NCBI GenBank assembly: GCA_030435675.1
Contig: CM059624.1
Coordinates: forward strand, 13,912,769-13,976,768
Direction of reading: 5' to 3'
DNA: 64,000 bases
DNA from: Steinernema hermaphroditum
Taxonomy: Eukaryota; Nematoda; Chromadorea; Rhabditida; Steinernematidae
The notes beneath the pieces are model-generated. The model had not been told where the DNA came from, searched no databases, and saw only the letters and a program-made list of their open reading frames with translations. This document shows, piece after piece, positions 11,592 to 22,785 of the stretch. The position numbers and the translations under genes are program-made. Each line of letters starts with the position of its first letter. Within the stretch, counting starts at the first letter, position 1.

Positions 11592-14500
11592 ATGACAGTA
11601 TTTGATAGACTATCTTATGTGGCTAAGGTAAGCAGCATTTTAGTTATTAGTTGATTGGAATGCTCGTGAAATATGGATATTTGGAACAAGGTTGTATTTT
11701 TCGTGTTATTTTATCTTTGGATATTTGCATATCACCCATCATCGCTCTGTCTTTCAACACCCGTGAGCATTTAATGCCTTATTTCTGATGGGCTCATCAT
11801 TTCCAGCGATATTAGAGCCTAATTTTTGAGAAAAATCTCAAAATTACACCTCTTTTCCCATCTACATCTTCTCTTTTCAGCCGAAGGAATATGAACTTGA
11901 CGACCTCTACGGATCACTCGCCGTCGACATTTCCGATCCGCTCCTCCAGCCACAAGCCATCGTCGTGCAGAGTATGAAGGAAAAAATGGCGCATTACCAA
12001 GTGGAAAGGTTCGTATTATGGTGACTTCCTTTAGCACGGCTGGCTACAGTACTCACGGAGATAAGAGCTGCCCATTTTTCGATTCTCCAGTTGAGTGCGT
12101 AATTTGATTAGGGCGCGTTTTCGTCGCTGTCGACAACAAAGAGCCTCTTTGGGCCAACGGCGACGGCAGGGGCCTCTCCGGTTGACGTTAATTAATAATT
12201 TAGTTGTCCGGTCGCTGTTACCGCGCGCGGTGCTTGGCGCCGCACGGCTGGCGATTTATGTTTACGATGCGCGGAAGAGCCTAGGCGCTGGCCTGCTGGG
12301 GATGTAACATCTATGACATATAGGGGAAGTGTGTCATCTGCGAATTATGAAGGATGCGAGGTTTTGGCTGGGTTTAGTGGATCGGAATTGCGTATGCTGG
12401 CTCAAGAATTGTCCATTACGTTGATGATGTGGATGTAAGATGTAGGCACCGATGTGCTATTTTGAGCGTTTCTTCATCTACCAGTATACTGACATTATAA
12501 TTGGAGCGACATTCCGAGCCTTTCATCATGCAAATGGATCTCAACATGCAACGCGGGTGAAAAAAAAGCGCCATATGCGGATTAGGAATGCTGCGGATTG
12601 GATTACAATTATGCGGAACTGTCAACGACTCGTCAAGCTTAATGAGAATTCCATTCCGGGACAGCGCCGGCCCCAGGGAGCGAAAAAAAGCATCGTAGGA
12701 GGAAATTGATTGATGTGCGCGTTCACAAGGGTGATTGACATTATCTTATCACCCCCTAACGCGTGGCTGCATTAATTGTCGCACACCGGAGATGCTAATC
12801 ACCTGCGTGTTTCAGGGTTTTCGCCGAGTTCAAGCCCGAAAGCGTTGAGCCCATCGACGAGTCGTCATGGGCTGTCACGTTCAAGAATGCGGACACATGT
12901 GCTCATGTGAGCTGATCTGTTTTGGAGCTTCTTATCCGTCATGTTTAGATGGCGTTGGCCATGTCGAAGAAGATGAAGCGTGTGCGGTTGGAGAAACAGC
13001 CCGAGGAGGGCGAAGTGGTTGAGCACAGCGACGAGGAAGAGGGTTTGGTGGCGGAAGAGGACGGCGACGACGTGTACATCAATAAGAGAGGTAAGTTTTT
13101 GCGCTGTAATTACACCTGCCTCCCGTGTTTGTCATCTTTTGTTCTGGTGTCGCGCAAGGCAACACGAAAGGTCGAGGTCGATAGCGCACATTGATAATTA
13201 TCGCGCGTGTTAGGCCGTGGGGTTCGGGAAATTCGTCCAAAAGGCATGTACACGCGGAAAGCGGGGGTTTAGATCGAAAGGCGTTGTCTGTGAGACAAGG
13301 AATGTGATTCAGAGACATTCATTTTCGTCTTGCACGTTCGTATTTTATATAGATGAGGGAAGTCACCTGTCTCAAGTGGGAAATAAGACTGAAACTTCTC
13401 TGATAGACGTCCACATTGAAACTTCTCTGATAGACGTCCACAGAAGTTCGTCTATATCGAAGAAACTGTACGTCACATGCGTGAGGTGAGATAGACACTT
13501 ACCGAGACACAGACAATCTTTTAAACAGAACTACTCATTCATGGTAGTCAGACACAGACATTGAGTTTATCTACCAGAACACAAAACATAAATCTGAAAA
13601 GGTCGATGTGTTTTTGTGATTTCTGGGGAACCGATCGTATTACGACGCTGTCGGCGCACTTCTTGTATGTACAAGGGTGCTTATCGCTCCTTCTAGATTG
13701 TCATAGTCGCGTGTTTACCGAATCTCTCGAGGTGAGCGCGACAAGCGTATCAAGTAGTCTGTTGTTCGCACTTCCGAGGCGCTCGAACGCAAGCGGACGG
13801 GGTGCGATATTCTAAGCGGATTCACAGCGCTACCGCTGTGTCAACAGACTGCACCGTCACCGCACAGTGTTTGTTTAGATTGAAAGGGGCAACTGAGCTG
13901 CGGTCGCGATGGTGTAATGCTCTTTATGCCTGTAGATGGATTGAGTTTCGAGGGGTAAAAATAAACATTATATTTAAGGGATTAGAGGGCTCCGGAAGTT
14001 TGTCTCCGATTTCCATGCATTTGGTAGTGGGAGGAGCTACCGCGACACAGCCTACAGTGACGAAAAGCGGAAGTAGTTTCTAAAAAACCTTGTCTAGACA
14101 GTATCGCGTTTCTTGGTCAGTCGTTGTTTCACAGTTAGGCAAAATGATGACACAATATCTCTAAACTAGACTAATAGACACCACTTGCAAGAAAATTAAA
14201 GGTTATCTACTTTTTTCAGATGAGTCTGTCTCCACCAAGCAGTCGGATTACGTCGAAGTCGACACCGAGAAGATGAAACTGCCGCCTGGAAAGTGGCGCG
14301 TTGTCACAATGCATGTTCCGCCGAAGGCCATGTTGATCTTCCGCTTCGCCTATGTCAAGGACCTCCGCAGTGCCAAAGAGAACAAGGACGATCGTCGTAA
14401 CCAGACTCATAAGGACAAGGGCAAGACTGTCTGACATGAGACACCATACATAAGATTTGTCTTCAGACGGTTTTGTCTACAACTGGACTTCATCAAACGA

Positions 14501-14909
14501 GAAGTGCCGCCCAGGACTGAACATCTTTGACAAGGATGGAAACGAGCTTGATTGGGACTACGAGCATGATACCCGATTCTACGAGGACGACAAGAAGGAA
14601 GGCGATGGAACTGGCCCGCCAATGAAACGCTCTAAAGATGACTCTCCCGTGAAGAAGGATGAAGATGACGGCTTGGCGTTTCTGAAGAACAGGAAGATCA
14701 AGATGAAGGGTCGCGGATCTGTGCGTTTCGGAGGCGCGCTGGAGCTCGACAAAGTGAAGTACGTCCATGAAATTGAGATAACGATTCTAATTCCTTATCA
14801 ATTCAGGAACTCCAATCCGTCGCGCAAAATGGCGAGCGAATCCGTGGACATCGGGGACTTTACCGGTGATCTGCATCCCGATCCGACGCCACAACCTTGG
14901 GATCGCTAA
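11592..14909 (+). CDS. NCBP3-like (nuclear cap-binding subunit 3) protein
   Basis: Seven exons are inferred: 11592-11627, 11881-12008, 12816-12906, 12949-13090, 14220-14420, 14467-14758 and 14807-14909, encoding 330 residues. The start follows a TTTCAG acceptor directly, consistent with spliced-leader trans-splicing. Residues about 45-90 (FAEFKPESVEPIDESSWAVT and following) match the degenerate RRM of NCBP3/C17orf85, whose counterpart reads as a short acidic WLDD/WLDE-type motif. An acidic EEGEVVEHSDEEEG stretch and a conserved basic-aromatic segment (KAMLIFRFAYVKDLRS) follow in the NCBP3 order. NCBP3 binds the mRNA cap with NCBP1 and links it to the exon-junction and TREX export machinery. 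Exon 5 ends at a GC donor (14421), the only junction that keeps frame. AATAAA lies at 14962. Identity rests on motif resemblance. Confidence 0.6.
13390..13442 (+). repeat. 27-bp intronic tandem duplication
   Basis: Two copies of a unit beginning TGAAACTTCTCTGATAGACG start at 13390 and 13417, inside the large fourth intron (13091-14219) of the NCBP3-like gene. The copies are essentially identical, so the duplication is recent. Confidence 0.85.
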
Positions 14910-15272
14910 CACCTTTATCAGTCTATGCATTTTTTATCGTTTTATTTATCGATCTCTCGCAAATAAAATTTTCCGTGTACGAACTTTACGTCTCTCTGTT
15001 GGGTCTCGAATCGCGTAATCGTTTTGCGTCTATTTCAACATTTCAAATTTGTTGTTGTTCGGTGGAGAAGCTGTAATCCGAAGGGCGTAGATCGATGTGT
15101 GGCATGTGTGTCGCCAATTCAACTCTGGAATCTGTTCGTAGACGTCTTCGTTTATTCTTAACTGTCTAGAATCGTGTAGTCCTCGTCGCGCATTCCGTCT
15201 ACACAGAGATTGAAAACTGACGAAAACGTCTTGTCTCACTTGTATTTACAGACATTTGCCCATTTCAGACAG

Positions 15273-17667
15273 ATGCTGTCCGTGGAGTCTACAGACGACC
15301 CACCGCTCGGCTCCTTCGTCTTCAGCACAAATGGCGACACTGTCGCGATTGGACGAGACGCAACGAAGTGTGGAATATCGCTCGGCGCGAAGTGCGCTGG
15401 TGTCTCCAAGGTGCACATCCGTCTGACACTCGAAACGGAAGAACCGGGCGCGCCATTCCTCCGGGTCGACGAGACCAACACCTACGGAACGGTGTTCAAT
15501 GGCAAGCGATGGAAGGCGCCGATGGTACGCGCCGGAGACCGATTCGTCGTTGGGAAATGCGGATTCGAAGTGAAGTCGCTGATGGACGAAGACCAGACTC
15601 CACCGCCAGAGGATCTGGACGCCGTTGAAGAAGGCGTCGAAGAGGAGGCGAGAGCTGTTAAGCGAAGGCTAGAAGATGAGCAGGAGGTTGTGGACACGCC
15701 GAAGCGTCGGAAAGGTGAAGATGGTGAAGATGGGCTCATCGGAAGTCTGTGGGCCGATGAAGACAGATTCTCCACGCACCCAGCAGAATTAGCCGAAAAT
15801 CGCCCGAGCAAGGCGGTGCCAGTAGCGGATCCGCCGACGAAATCCAAATCCAAGCGGGCACCACAGAAGAAAACGATGGACATCAGGCATTTCCTTGGAG
15901 AGTCACAGAAAACGGTCGCCTCCACTGTTTCAAAGTTTGTCTGCGTGTCCTATGTCTACTAGACTGTTTAGTTGTTGTTTAGCCGCAAAGTACTTGCTCC
16001 TGATAGCGTAAGAGGATCACAAACACAAGCGTCCACTAGGACTACCCGCAAACAGACACGGTATTCAAGTCTGCTAGACCTTCTGTTTGATAAACGGCTA
16101 TTCAGGGCTATTCAATTAGGTGACTCTGATGATGACGATTTCGTTGAATCCACACCTGCAAGGTTCAGTCATGTCAAATCTATATGTCTATTTGTCGCAT
16201 TTCAGAAATAAGATACGTGCAAATCTCCTTCCTATCTCGCAGCAAACGGCTGCCTCCAGAATCTCAAAGTCTGTCTATATGTCTCATACACGTCAGGACT
16301 AATTTGTTGTTATTTCAGTGGCAAGGTGCTCGCTCCAGATAGCGTGAGAGGATCACAGACACAAAGGTCTACTAGAAGCACTAACAGACAGACTGGGTAT
16401 CAGAATCAGCTTTTGAATTTGTACTTAACCACCTAATTTAGAGCTGACAACGTAAATGGCGACGATTACGACGACGTTGTGGAAACCGCTCCTCAAAGGT
16501 ATAGAGCATGAAACCTGTTCGCGACATCTCTGACTTTCATTACTTCAGAAACACTCCTAAGGAGAACCAAGCTGTGGACCCAGAAGAGTCGCTGTTTGGC
16601 GATGGGTAAGTCTAGACCGATCAATGCTTAGAGAGACCATGTCTCCCATGTTCCTTCTAGGCGTCGCTGTCATCCCGAGAAATACAGTTTTTTTTTCATT
16701 TTAGACACGGCGAAGAGGATCGTCGCAGTGAAGCAGATACGCTATTTGGGAGGTAGCAGTGTAGACATAAGTCAGGCTTTTGTAAAAGATATCTTTTCCA
16801 GTCATCAGTTCCGCGACATCGAACAGCCCGATGAAGGAGAAAACGAAGACGTGAGATCGACCAGATCGACACGAATTCTGGCTCCCGATTCTCCTCCGCC
16901 TCGTTCGGTCATCAGCATGGCGGAAAGTGCCACCACATGTGCGGTTCCCGAGTCCGTGGCGCCAGAAGACGCAACAGGCCGCGTAGACGTAGACGGCTTC
17001 GCCGTTCCCGTACTGCCTTCTGTAAAGAGGTAGGGCATGTCGTGGGTTTAGCTATTGCTGTCTTGGCGGTGGTCCAAAATTTTCGAAAACTCTTTTGTCT
17101 AGACCGATTGGAAGAATCCGCACAGACACTGCCTTTCAGTACCACCTAGAGCTTTCTGGTCAGGCAAAATAGACACTTTGAACAAAATCCAGAAATGATC
17201 TGGACATGTCGAATTACAACCGTTCGAACGTCTAGACAGATAACTGTGGAATTCTCTAATTCGAGACGTCTTTCAGTTCCAAGAGGAAGACGAACAAACA
17301 GACGACCAGCTCGAAGCGGATCAAACTCGAAGAGCCAGATGACGTTGAAGTGATTGCGCCCCGTGCCGCAGATGAAGAAATAAAAACCGAAGACGGCGAG
17401 GCGAAGCCGGACCTGATTATGGGTCTAACGGAGCAACAAATCGTCGCCATCCACGAAAAGTCCGTCTGCGTTATGAGTCTCTGCCGCATGCTGAAGAATC
17501 ACGCGTCGCTATCATCCCCTGCCTCCGCAACTTCGTCAAGAAGTGGCCAACTCAACTACAAGCGGTTCCATAAAGCTGCTCAAGGTGTCTACCGGCATCT
17601 CTCATTAGAAGGACGTACGCCTCTGGGATCCGATCCAGCCGAGCGGACATTTGTGCACGTGGAATGA
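15273..17667 (+). CDS. FHA-domain protein, candidate diverged NBS1/nibrin
   Basis: Ten exons are inferred: 15273-15934, 15983-16068, 16120-16162, 16206-16268, 16319-16396, 16442-16498, 16549-16605, 16705-16752, 16802-17029 and 17277-17667, all phase-consistent and encoding 570 residues. The start follows a CATTTCAG acceptor. Residues about 5-105 form an FHA domain with VAIGRD, GVSKVH and NTYGTVFNG, then AGDRFVVGKCGFEVKSL, an order and spacing like nibrin. Near the C terminus, NYKRFHK (residues 534-540) resembles the NFKxFxK MRE11-binding motif of NBS1. The middle is acidic, disordered and rich in SQ/TQ. No BRCT repeats are visible, so identity is not proven. NBS1 recruits MRE11-RAD50 and ATM to DNA breaks. 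It lies 363 bp behind the NCBP3-like gene on the same strand. AATAAA is at 17728. Confidence 0.6.
15913..16498 (+). repeat. Tandemly duplicated exon module inside the NBS1-like gene
   Basis: Exon 2 plus exon 3 (15983-16162) and exon 5 plus exon 6 (16319-16498) are two copies of one module offset by 336 bp. The copies encode KVLAPDSVRGSQTQASTRTT and KVLAPDSVRGSQTQRSTRST, each preceded by (V/A)AS..(V/I)S and followed by an acidic exon ending VESTPAR or VETAPQR. A degenerate third LAPDS with RSTRSTR lies in exon 9 (near 16857-16890). Confidence 0.85.
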
Positions 17668-18142
17668 GATTTTTTATCAAATATTGTTGAAAACCGGTGA
17701 TTTATTTTTTGTATAGGATATAGGACGAATAAACATGGATGGTGTGTCTATTCGAGTCGATTCTGTCGAGTTATTATCCTCGAGGAGAGCATCTTGTAGA
17801 AGAAACAAACATGCGAAACTGATCAGTCCCCTCTGTCTAGACAAGGCGCTGTTTTCCGTCTCTTAAAAAGTCTTCGTCCGTACCAAACTTTGTCTATCTG
17901 TGGTGTCGCTACTTACTTATCTAGGCACTAGGCACCGACTGCAGACAGATTCCCGTAATCCGCAGCCGATTTGGACATGTCTGTCTAGACAGGGTACTGC
18001 CTCTCAAGTATTTTGGGAAGTGTCTGAAGGAAAGTTTGCAAAATGCTGAAAACCAGTGATTCATTTTCATGGAAGTAAAACAGATACAATTCCCGTAAAG
18101 AAGCGAAAGCGATAATATTATGGCAAAGGAGCTGGGATGGGT
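17668..18142. other. Convergent intergenic gap
   Basis: This is the space between the 3' ends of the NBS1-like gene (+) and ataxin-3 (-). It contains the AATAAA of the former and two GTCTAGAC palindromes. No coding region is seen. Confidence 0.6.
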
Positions 18143-19445
18143 CTATTGTTCCTGTTCTACTGGCTTGCCGCTCTGCAAGCGGTCAAGGAAGGCGGCACGT
18201 TGGCGTCGCAGCATCTCGGCGTTCTCGTCGGCAGTCTGGGACGCACGAGCCGGATTCTGCTTAGAGAGCGAACTTGAAGGACCTGGAACGGGAATAGCGG
18301 TGGTCGACGATCCTGCGGCGACCCTGGAGGCTGATGACTGTGGCGCACCGGACTTCGGGTACGAAAATCCTGAAGGACCAGCCTCCGAGGTGCTGGCCAG
18401 GAGGTCAGCGGTCTGCTTCTCGATCTTCTGCGCCTCTTCCTTAATACTCATTTCCATGGCCCGGCGGAGGTCTTCATCTTCATTGGATAACTGGATACTC
18501 TGCTTGATCGCTTCGCGGAGCTCTTGTTCGTAGTCGGCCTGTGACGCGCGGAGCGCCTCCTGCAGCGCGCGGTCTTCAGCTTCGTTCTGAGCGGCGGCGT
18601 TCAGGCGACTGGCTTCAAGCGCCCGGGACAAGCTGACGTCTTCTCCGTCGAACTGGGCGCGCGACGCTTCCAGAGCTGCGCGGAGTTCCGGATCCTCTTC
18701 TTCGTCTTCAAGTTGGATAACATCGGCGGGTTGCTGTGGAGCGGGGATGACGTTGACGGGGCGACGCAGCAGTTCACCCGCGTCGGCTGCCGTAGAGAAG
18801 TAGTCGTCGGCGCGACTGTCCGGATAGTCGCCTTCAACAAGGAAGATGGAATAACCTAAACGACTCTGGTAAACATTTGGAAATCTTCAGCGACTGCTAC
18901 CTTCTTGAAGGAGCTGCGCAAAGAACTCGTTTAGATGAGATTCGCTGATCTGCATAGGACCGTTCTTGATGGAGTTCAGTTCAAACCAGCGGGTTCCGAA
19001 GCGCCGCACAGCAAACCAGTGTTCGTCAAGGTTGCAAATGTATCCTCTCGCAGCCCTAAATCCAGCATCAAGGAATGTTCTACTAACTTTTCAACATACG
19101 TTGGATTCGTACGATAAATCTGTGCATCGGGATGAGTCAAAGGAGTCATAGTGAGATTCATAGCACGGCTCAGCGCTGTGGCAATGACCTGGACCGAGAA
19201 GAATCCCGTGTCGTCGACATTATGTCCGACTCCGGTGTCTTCTACCATGCCCGCGGCCAGCTCGGCGTTGTCGATCTCTAGGCCGATCTCGGCCAAGTCG
19301 CTGGCAGTGAAGTAGGGGCCTTGTAGCAGCATATTCAATGCGTGCTGCGCACAAAGGCGAGCTTCTTGCTGAAATGCAACGATTCTGTAGAACTCAAAAG
19401 GGCCGTATAGAGCGCACTCACCTTTTCGAACAGAATGGTTTCCAT
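18143..19445 (-). CDS. atx-3: Ataxin-3 (Josephin-domain deubiquitinase)
   Basis: Four exons are inferred: 19422-19445, 19100-19368, 18901-19055 and 18143-18855, encoding 386 residues. The protein starts METILFEKQEARLCAQHALN. Catalytic Cys14, His110 (EHWFAVR) and Asn125 (WFELNS) are all present, with His and Asn spaced as in human ataxin-3. The Josephin domain ends near GYSIFLVEGDYPD. Four or five ubiquitin-interacting motifs follow (for example ELRAALEASRA, LSRALEASRL, LQEALRASQA, LREAIKQSIQL, LRRAMEMSIKE). A basic LRRQRAAFLDRL segment near the C terminus resembles the VCP/p97-binding motif. There is no polyglutamine tract. It is a cysteine protease that edits ubiquitin chains in protein quality control. 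A T-rich acceptor 26 bases upstream of the ATG suggests trans-splicing. Confidence 0.95.
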
Positions 19446-20556
19446 TATTTCTATTACTTGCCGTTTAATGACCTGCAAAAAAAATAAATATGCGGGTTCG
19501 GCATGAGAGACGCGTATATTACCCGAATTGACGCGAAACAATTAATTTGGAGAAGCTTTGCAAGAATCGGTCGCTGAACAACTTCAGCTCGCAAAGGTTT
19601 CTCAGTAGGGAAATTTTCTATGTCAATCAATGTCAGCTTTTCCGGGCCAAAGTCACTCTGATAGAAGCGTCACTAACTGGCATGGCTAATGAATCGCAGA
19701 ATATACCCGGAGGGTCAAGTAGGTCGAGCAGCTTCAGTCAAGCAGGTCAACTCCCCAATCAGAGAAGAATATTGCAGAAGAACAACCAATCCTTCGAAGT
19801 TGGATTTACAAACGTTCTAACAGCTCCAACAAAGACAGTCTGATGTGTAACAGAAAAGCAAATATCAACGCGTTTCAACTTCGCAAATCATTTGCAGACA
19901 AATACAGATCAATTCCGTTCGGTATCGGTAAGCGGTAAGAGCAGAATAAAGCAACGACACATGGTTCACGTATTAGCGACAAATACACATCCCAAACGGC
20001 AATAGCTGATCACAGAGTTATCTAAACAAATGAGCAACAACAAAGTATCTGAACGACCAGCATCACCGGGTCCAGAAAGTTTCACAAGAAATCGAACGTG
20101 CCTTTCGAGAATCATTTCAAGCAAAAAAAATCGACCATTCTTCACACACGGTAAAATTCGCAAAGATTTTTCAGGCAATGCCGTTAGAATCAGGAGCGAA
20201 CACCAGCCTAAGCCGCCGGGAAAACAAATCAAGCTGCAATCTATAAACAAAAGGACGAAGGCACACAAGCTCTCACAAAAGGTAAACGATACTGCGAATG
20301 AAATCCCGCGAAGTGCGAAACGAAAACGGTGACAGCCGATGACATCGAGATTAGTCCGGAATCTTCGAAAAACAGCTGGCAGCGTCACGGGAACGCCGGA
20401 AGCGTTGCAAAGTAGACGCTTCCCTTAGCGTGCAATGGGGTCGCGGTAAGACACTAATTCGATAGAATCGCGACGATAAAGGAACGAAAGGAGAACTACA
20501 ATTTCGAGCACATCAGAGTCATCTTGCAAACGGAACTCTTTATTCGAATCATGGAA
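19446..20556. other. Intergenic gap upstream of atx-3
   Basis: About 1.1 kb lies between the atx-3 start and the kinase stop. Open frames of about 100-140 codons occur on both strands near 19966-20388. They overlap each other, have no recognisable domain and lack matching splice partners, so I treat the gap as non-coding and likely to hold the atx-3 promoter. Confidence 0.5.
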
Positions 20557-22101
20557 CTAGTTGGACTTGCACCACTGGAATGAGTCTTCCTCCTAGAAGT
20601 AGACAATTTCAGAGCATATCCCGAAGCATCTCATATTTAAGTTTACCTGCAGCTTCAGTCGTTTCTGCACCTTTCTAATGATGTCAACAATGAACGTTTT
20701 CTGCGGCATGATGAATTCTCCGCTCAAAGAATTCACATAGTGAACAATGTCGACGAACTCGGCAGGCAAATCTGGTGATCTCTTCAGCGCCTCCTTGAAG
20801 CCCTTGTCCGCATTGAGAAGATCCTCTTTCGCCATCAGCGCCTTCTCTTTATCGCCTTCCTTCGCCCATGTTATCACGGCGGGATCGATCCACTCGCAGA
20901 CCATGTAGACCCATGATTCCAGATCGTCAGTAAATACTTGCTCCTGGCCACGATGATTTCGACGACTGGAGTATCGAACAGTGCCGAGGAACGGAATGTT
21001 ATCCCGCGGTTTCCTGAACGACCATAGATGTCAGATAAGGAAGTTCGGAAGAGATATACCAATGATGTTTGCTCGAGGGCATCTCTTTCGCAAGACCGGC
21101 ACACGAAAGGATGATTCTGTTTGCGTTCGGGAAGACGCTAACGGTAAAAACATTCGGTTTCACATCTCTGAAATGAGTAGTTGATAATCTCCGGTGGCCA
21201 ACACAGTCCGAATGCCCGTGGTATTATAATCTCAATATCGCCATTTTTGAAAGAAAACTCCTACAACTTTCCACTTTCTTCAGCACATCAACACTTCATG
21301 CATTCTCACTAACCTGTGAACGAATCCCATGCTATGCAGCGTCAATATGCAATTCAACGTCGAAACGGCAAGACGATAAACCGTTTGTGAGTTAAAGCTG
21401 CCGCCACATATCACACGTTGTGCTGTGAGATTGTGTCCAAGCTGAAATCAGCCATTATCATCTCGAAGGAGCGTCTGAACGCACCATATCACAAACGAAA
21501 AAGATGTGCGATCCGACGAGTGTTCCCCTCGTGTGGATGTGCGGAAATAAGCGACTGTTGTCCGTCATTTTCGCCATCATAAAGACACCGACTTCGGTCT
21601 TCAGCCTTCGAAAGGGGAGCGTCCGTCGCTCGTAACGCATCAGAAGGCGATCGCGCTCGGGAAATGAAACGGCAGAGAAGCGGCAGTGTATGGAACCAAA
21701 GTCGCCGACAACCGCATCATCGGTGGTCACTGTGCCTTCGGCCACCTGCACGACAGCTCCTCGGGGGCACACAGGCTTCGAAAATTCCAGCGGTGTGTAG
21801 TAGGGCGTCATCTCGCTCTTCGCGTCGCTCCGCTCATTCTCTTCGCGTCCAGCAGCAGGTGGCGTATCCACCGGTTCGGGCCTAGTCTGAAAGGTCTCGT
21901 AATGTGGAAATGCCAATAAAACTTCACTGGAACCTTCCTGTTTGGCGAATGGGCCACCGGGCGATTCTTGGGCAACGCCTCCGGCCGATCACCGCCATCC
22001 CGACCTTTCGAACCTTTGATCGATTCAAGGCTCTCTGGCACGCGAGCAGCTCCGCTATGCTTCTTGACGTTTGCATTTTTCGAATTATTTCCGTTATGCA
22101 T
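20557..22101 (-). CDS. CK1/TTBKL-family pseudokinase
   Basis: Six exons are inferred: 21934-22101, 21485-21886, 21314-21441, 21060-21167, 20647-21013 and 20557-20592, encoding 402 residues. C-lobe signatures of the worm-expanded tau-tubulin-kinase-like CK1 group are clear: LHSMGFVHRDVKPN (residues about 225-238), PFLGTVRYSSRRNHRG, and DDLESWVYMVCEW. Two catalytic positions are replaced. The DFG aspartate segment reads CAG (residues 255-257, in ILSCAGLAKEM). The ATP-anchoring lysine position reads arginine (LLMRYER, Arg140). The HRD aspartate is kept. The N-terminal 85 residues are basic, low-complexity and not part of the fold. It is predicted to bind partners rather than phosphorylate. It starts 227 bp downstream of the RPS20 stop on the same strand, so a shared operon is possible. 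Confidence 0.87.
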
Positions 22102-22197
22102 CCGATCCGATTATGTGTGAAATCTCTTGACGGTCGACCGGCCGCCAGACTCACAAATGATAGACTGGCAACTCGCCACGAGATTTTGCAAACCCCC

Positions 22198-22205
22198 GTC
22201 TAGAC
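22198..22205. promoter_or_regulatory. GTCTAGAC palindrome upstream of the pseudokinase
   Basis: An exact GTCTAGAC copy lies between the RPS20 stop and the pseudokinase start, about 100 bases upstream of the latter. It is the seventh copy noticed in the window. Confidence 0.3.
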
Positions 22206-22327
22206 TGCAAACGTGCAGACTCCCAAAACAAGAGACAATACAACCAAATTTGCCACAATTTCCTACAACAAGGAATTTACTCATTATTCCGTAACAACAG
22301 CATCATAAAACAATTTTGTCAACAAAA

Positions 22328-22785
22328 TCAGGCGTCGGCAACGGTCACTTCGATGTCTACTCCAGGCTCGAGGGGGATCGTCGTGATCGATTTGAGCAAA
22401 TCAGTCGTGGTGGTCAGCATGACGTGGCGCTTGTGGACGCGCATCTGAAATAGCCACCAGTCAAAACCAGCGAATTAGAGATTTAGGCATTACCTGGAAG
22501 CGATCCCAGGTCTTGGATCCCTCACCACAGGGGGTCTTGCGAGTGGTAATGCGGAGAACCTTCGTGGGCATACGGACGGGGCCTTTGACAGTGACACCCT
22601 TATCGTGAGCCTTGGCCAACAGATGGCTGCAGACTAAACGAAACCATAGTAAGTGAGAGTAATCGAACAACATTCCACTGACCAGTCTCGACGGCTTTGG
22701 CGTTGCGCGAGCAGAGAGTGATGCGGATTTTGTGCTCAGCAACGAGTCCCTCCTTGCTCTCGAGAATACTCTTAAGATGCTCCAT
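22328..22785 (-). CDS. rps-20: 40S ribosomal protein S20 (uS10)
   Basis: Three exons are inferred: 22683-22785, 22494-22633 and 22328-22444, encoding 119 residues, the same length as human RPS20. Diagnostic blocks are [56 protein letters not shown] and the C-terminal [16 protein letters not shown]. The protein sits in the head of the small ribosomal subunit. The ATG lies six bases after a GATTTCCAG acceptor, as expected for a trans-spliced ribosomal protein gene. The N terminus ([17 protein letters not shown]) differs from the vertebrate one but keeps the total length. Confidence 0.98.

Larger units (their letters stand above)
14092..18000. promoter_or_regulatory. Cluster of GTCTAGAC palindromes (Smad-binding-element type)
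   Basis: The exact 8-mer GTCTAGAC occurs at 14092, 16610, 17097, 17230, 17835 and 17993. A seventh copy is at 22198, and I noticed no others in the window. All are in introns or intergenic DNA of the NCBP3-like and NBS1-like genes, and their flanks differ, so they are not copies of one longer repeat. GTCTAGAC is the classical palindromic Smad-binding element. The same region is also rich in half sites (GTCT/AGAC). A regulatory role is inferred. Confidence 0.45.

Noticed and set aside
16397..16441. Alternative donor GTACTT at 16421 for exon 5 of the NBS1-like gene
   Set aside because: It would leave a 21-bp intron. The upstream donor at 16397 keeps phase and gives a 45-bp intron typical of this genome.
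19966..20388. 140-codon minus-strand frame and opposing 100-codon plus-strand frame
   Set aside because: They overlap each other between two genes and neither shows a family motif or splice consistency.
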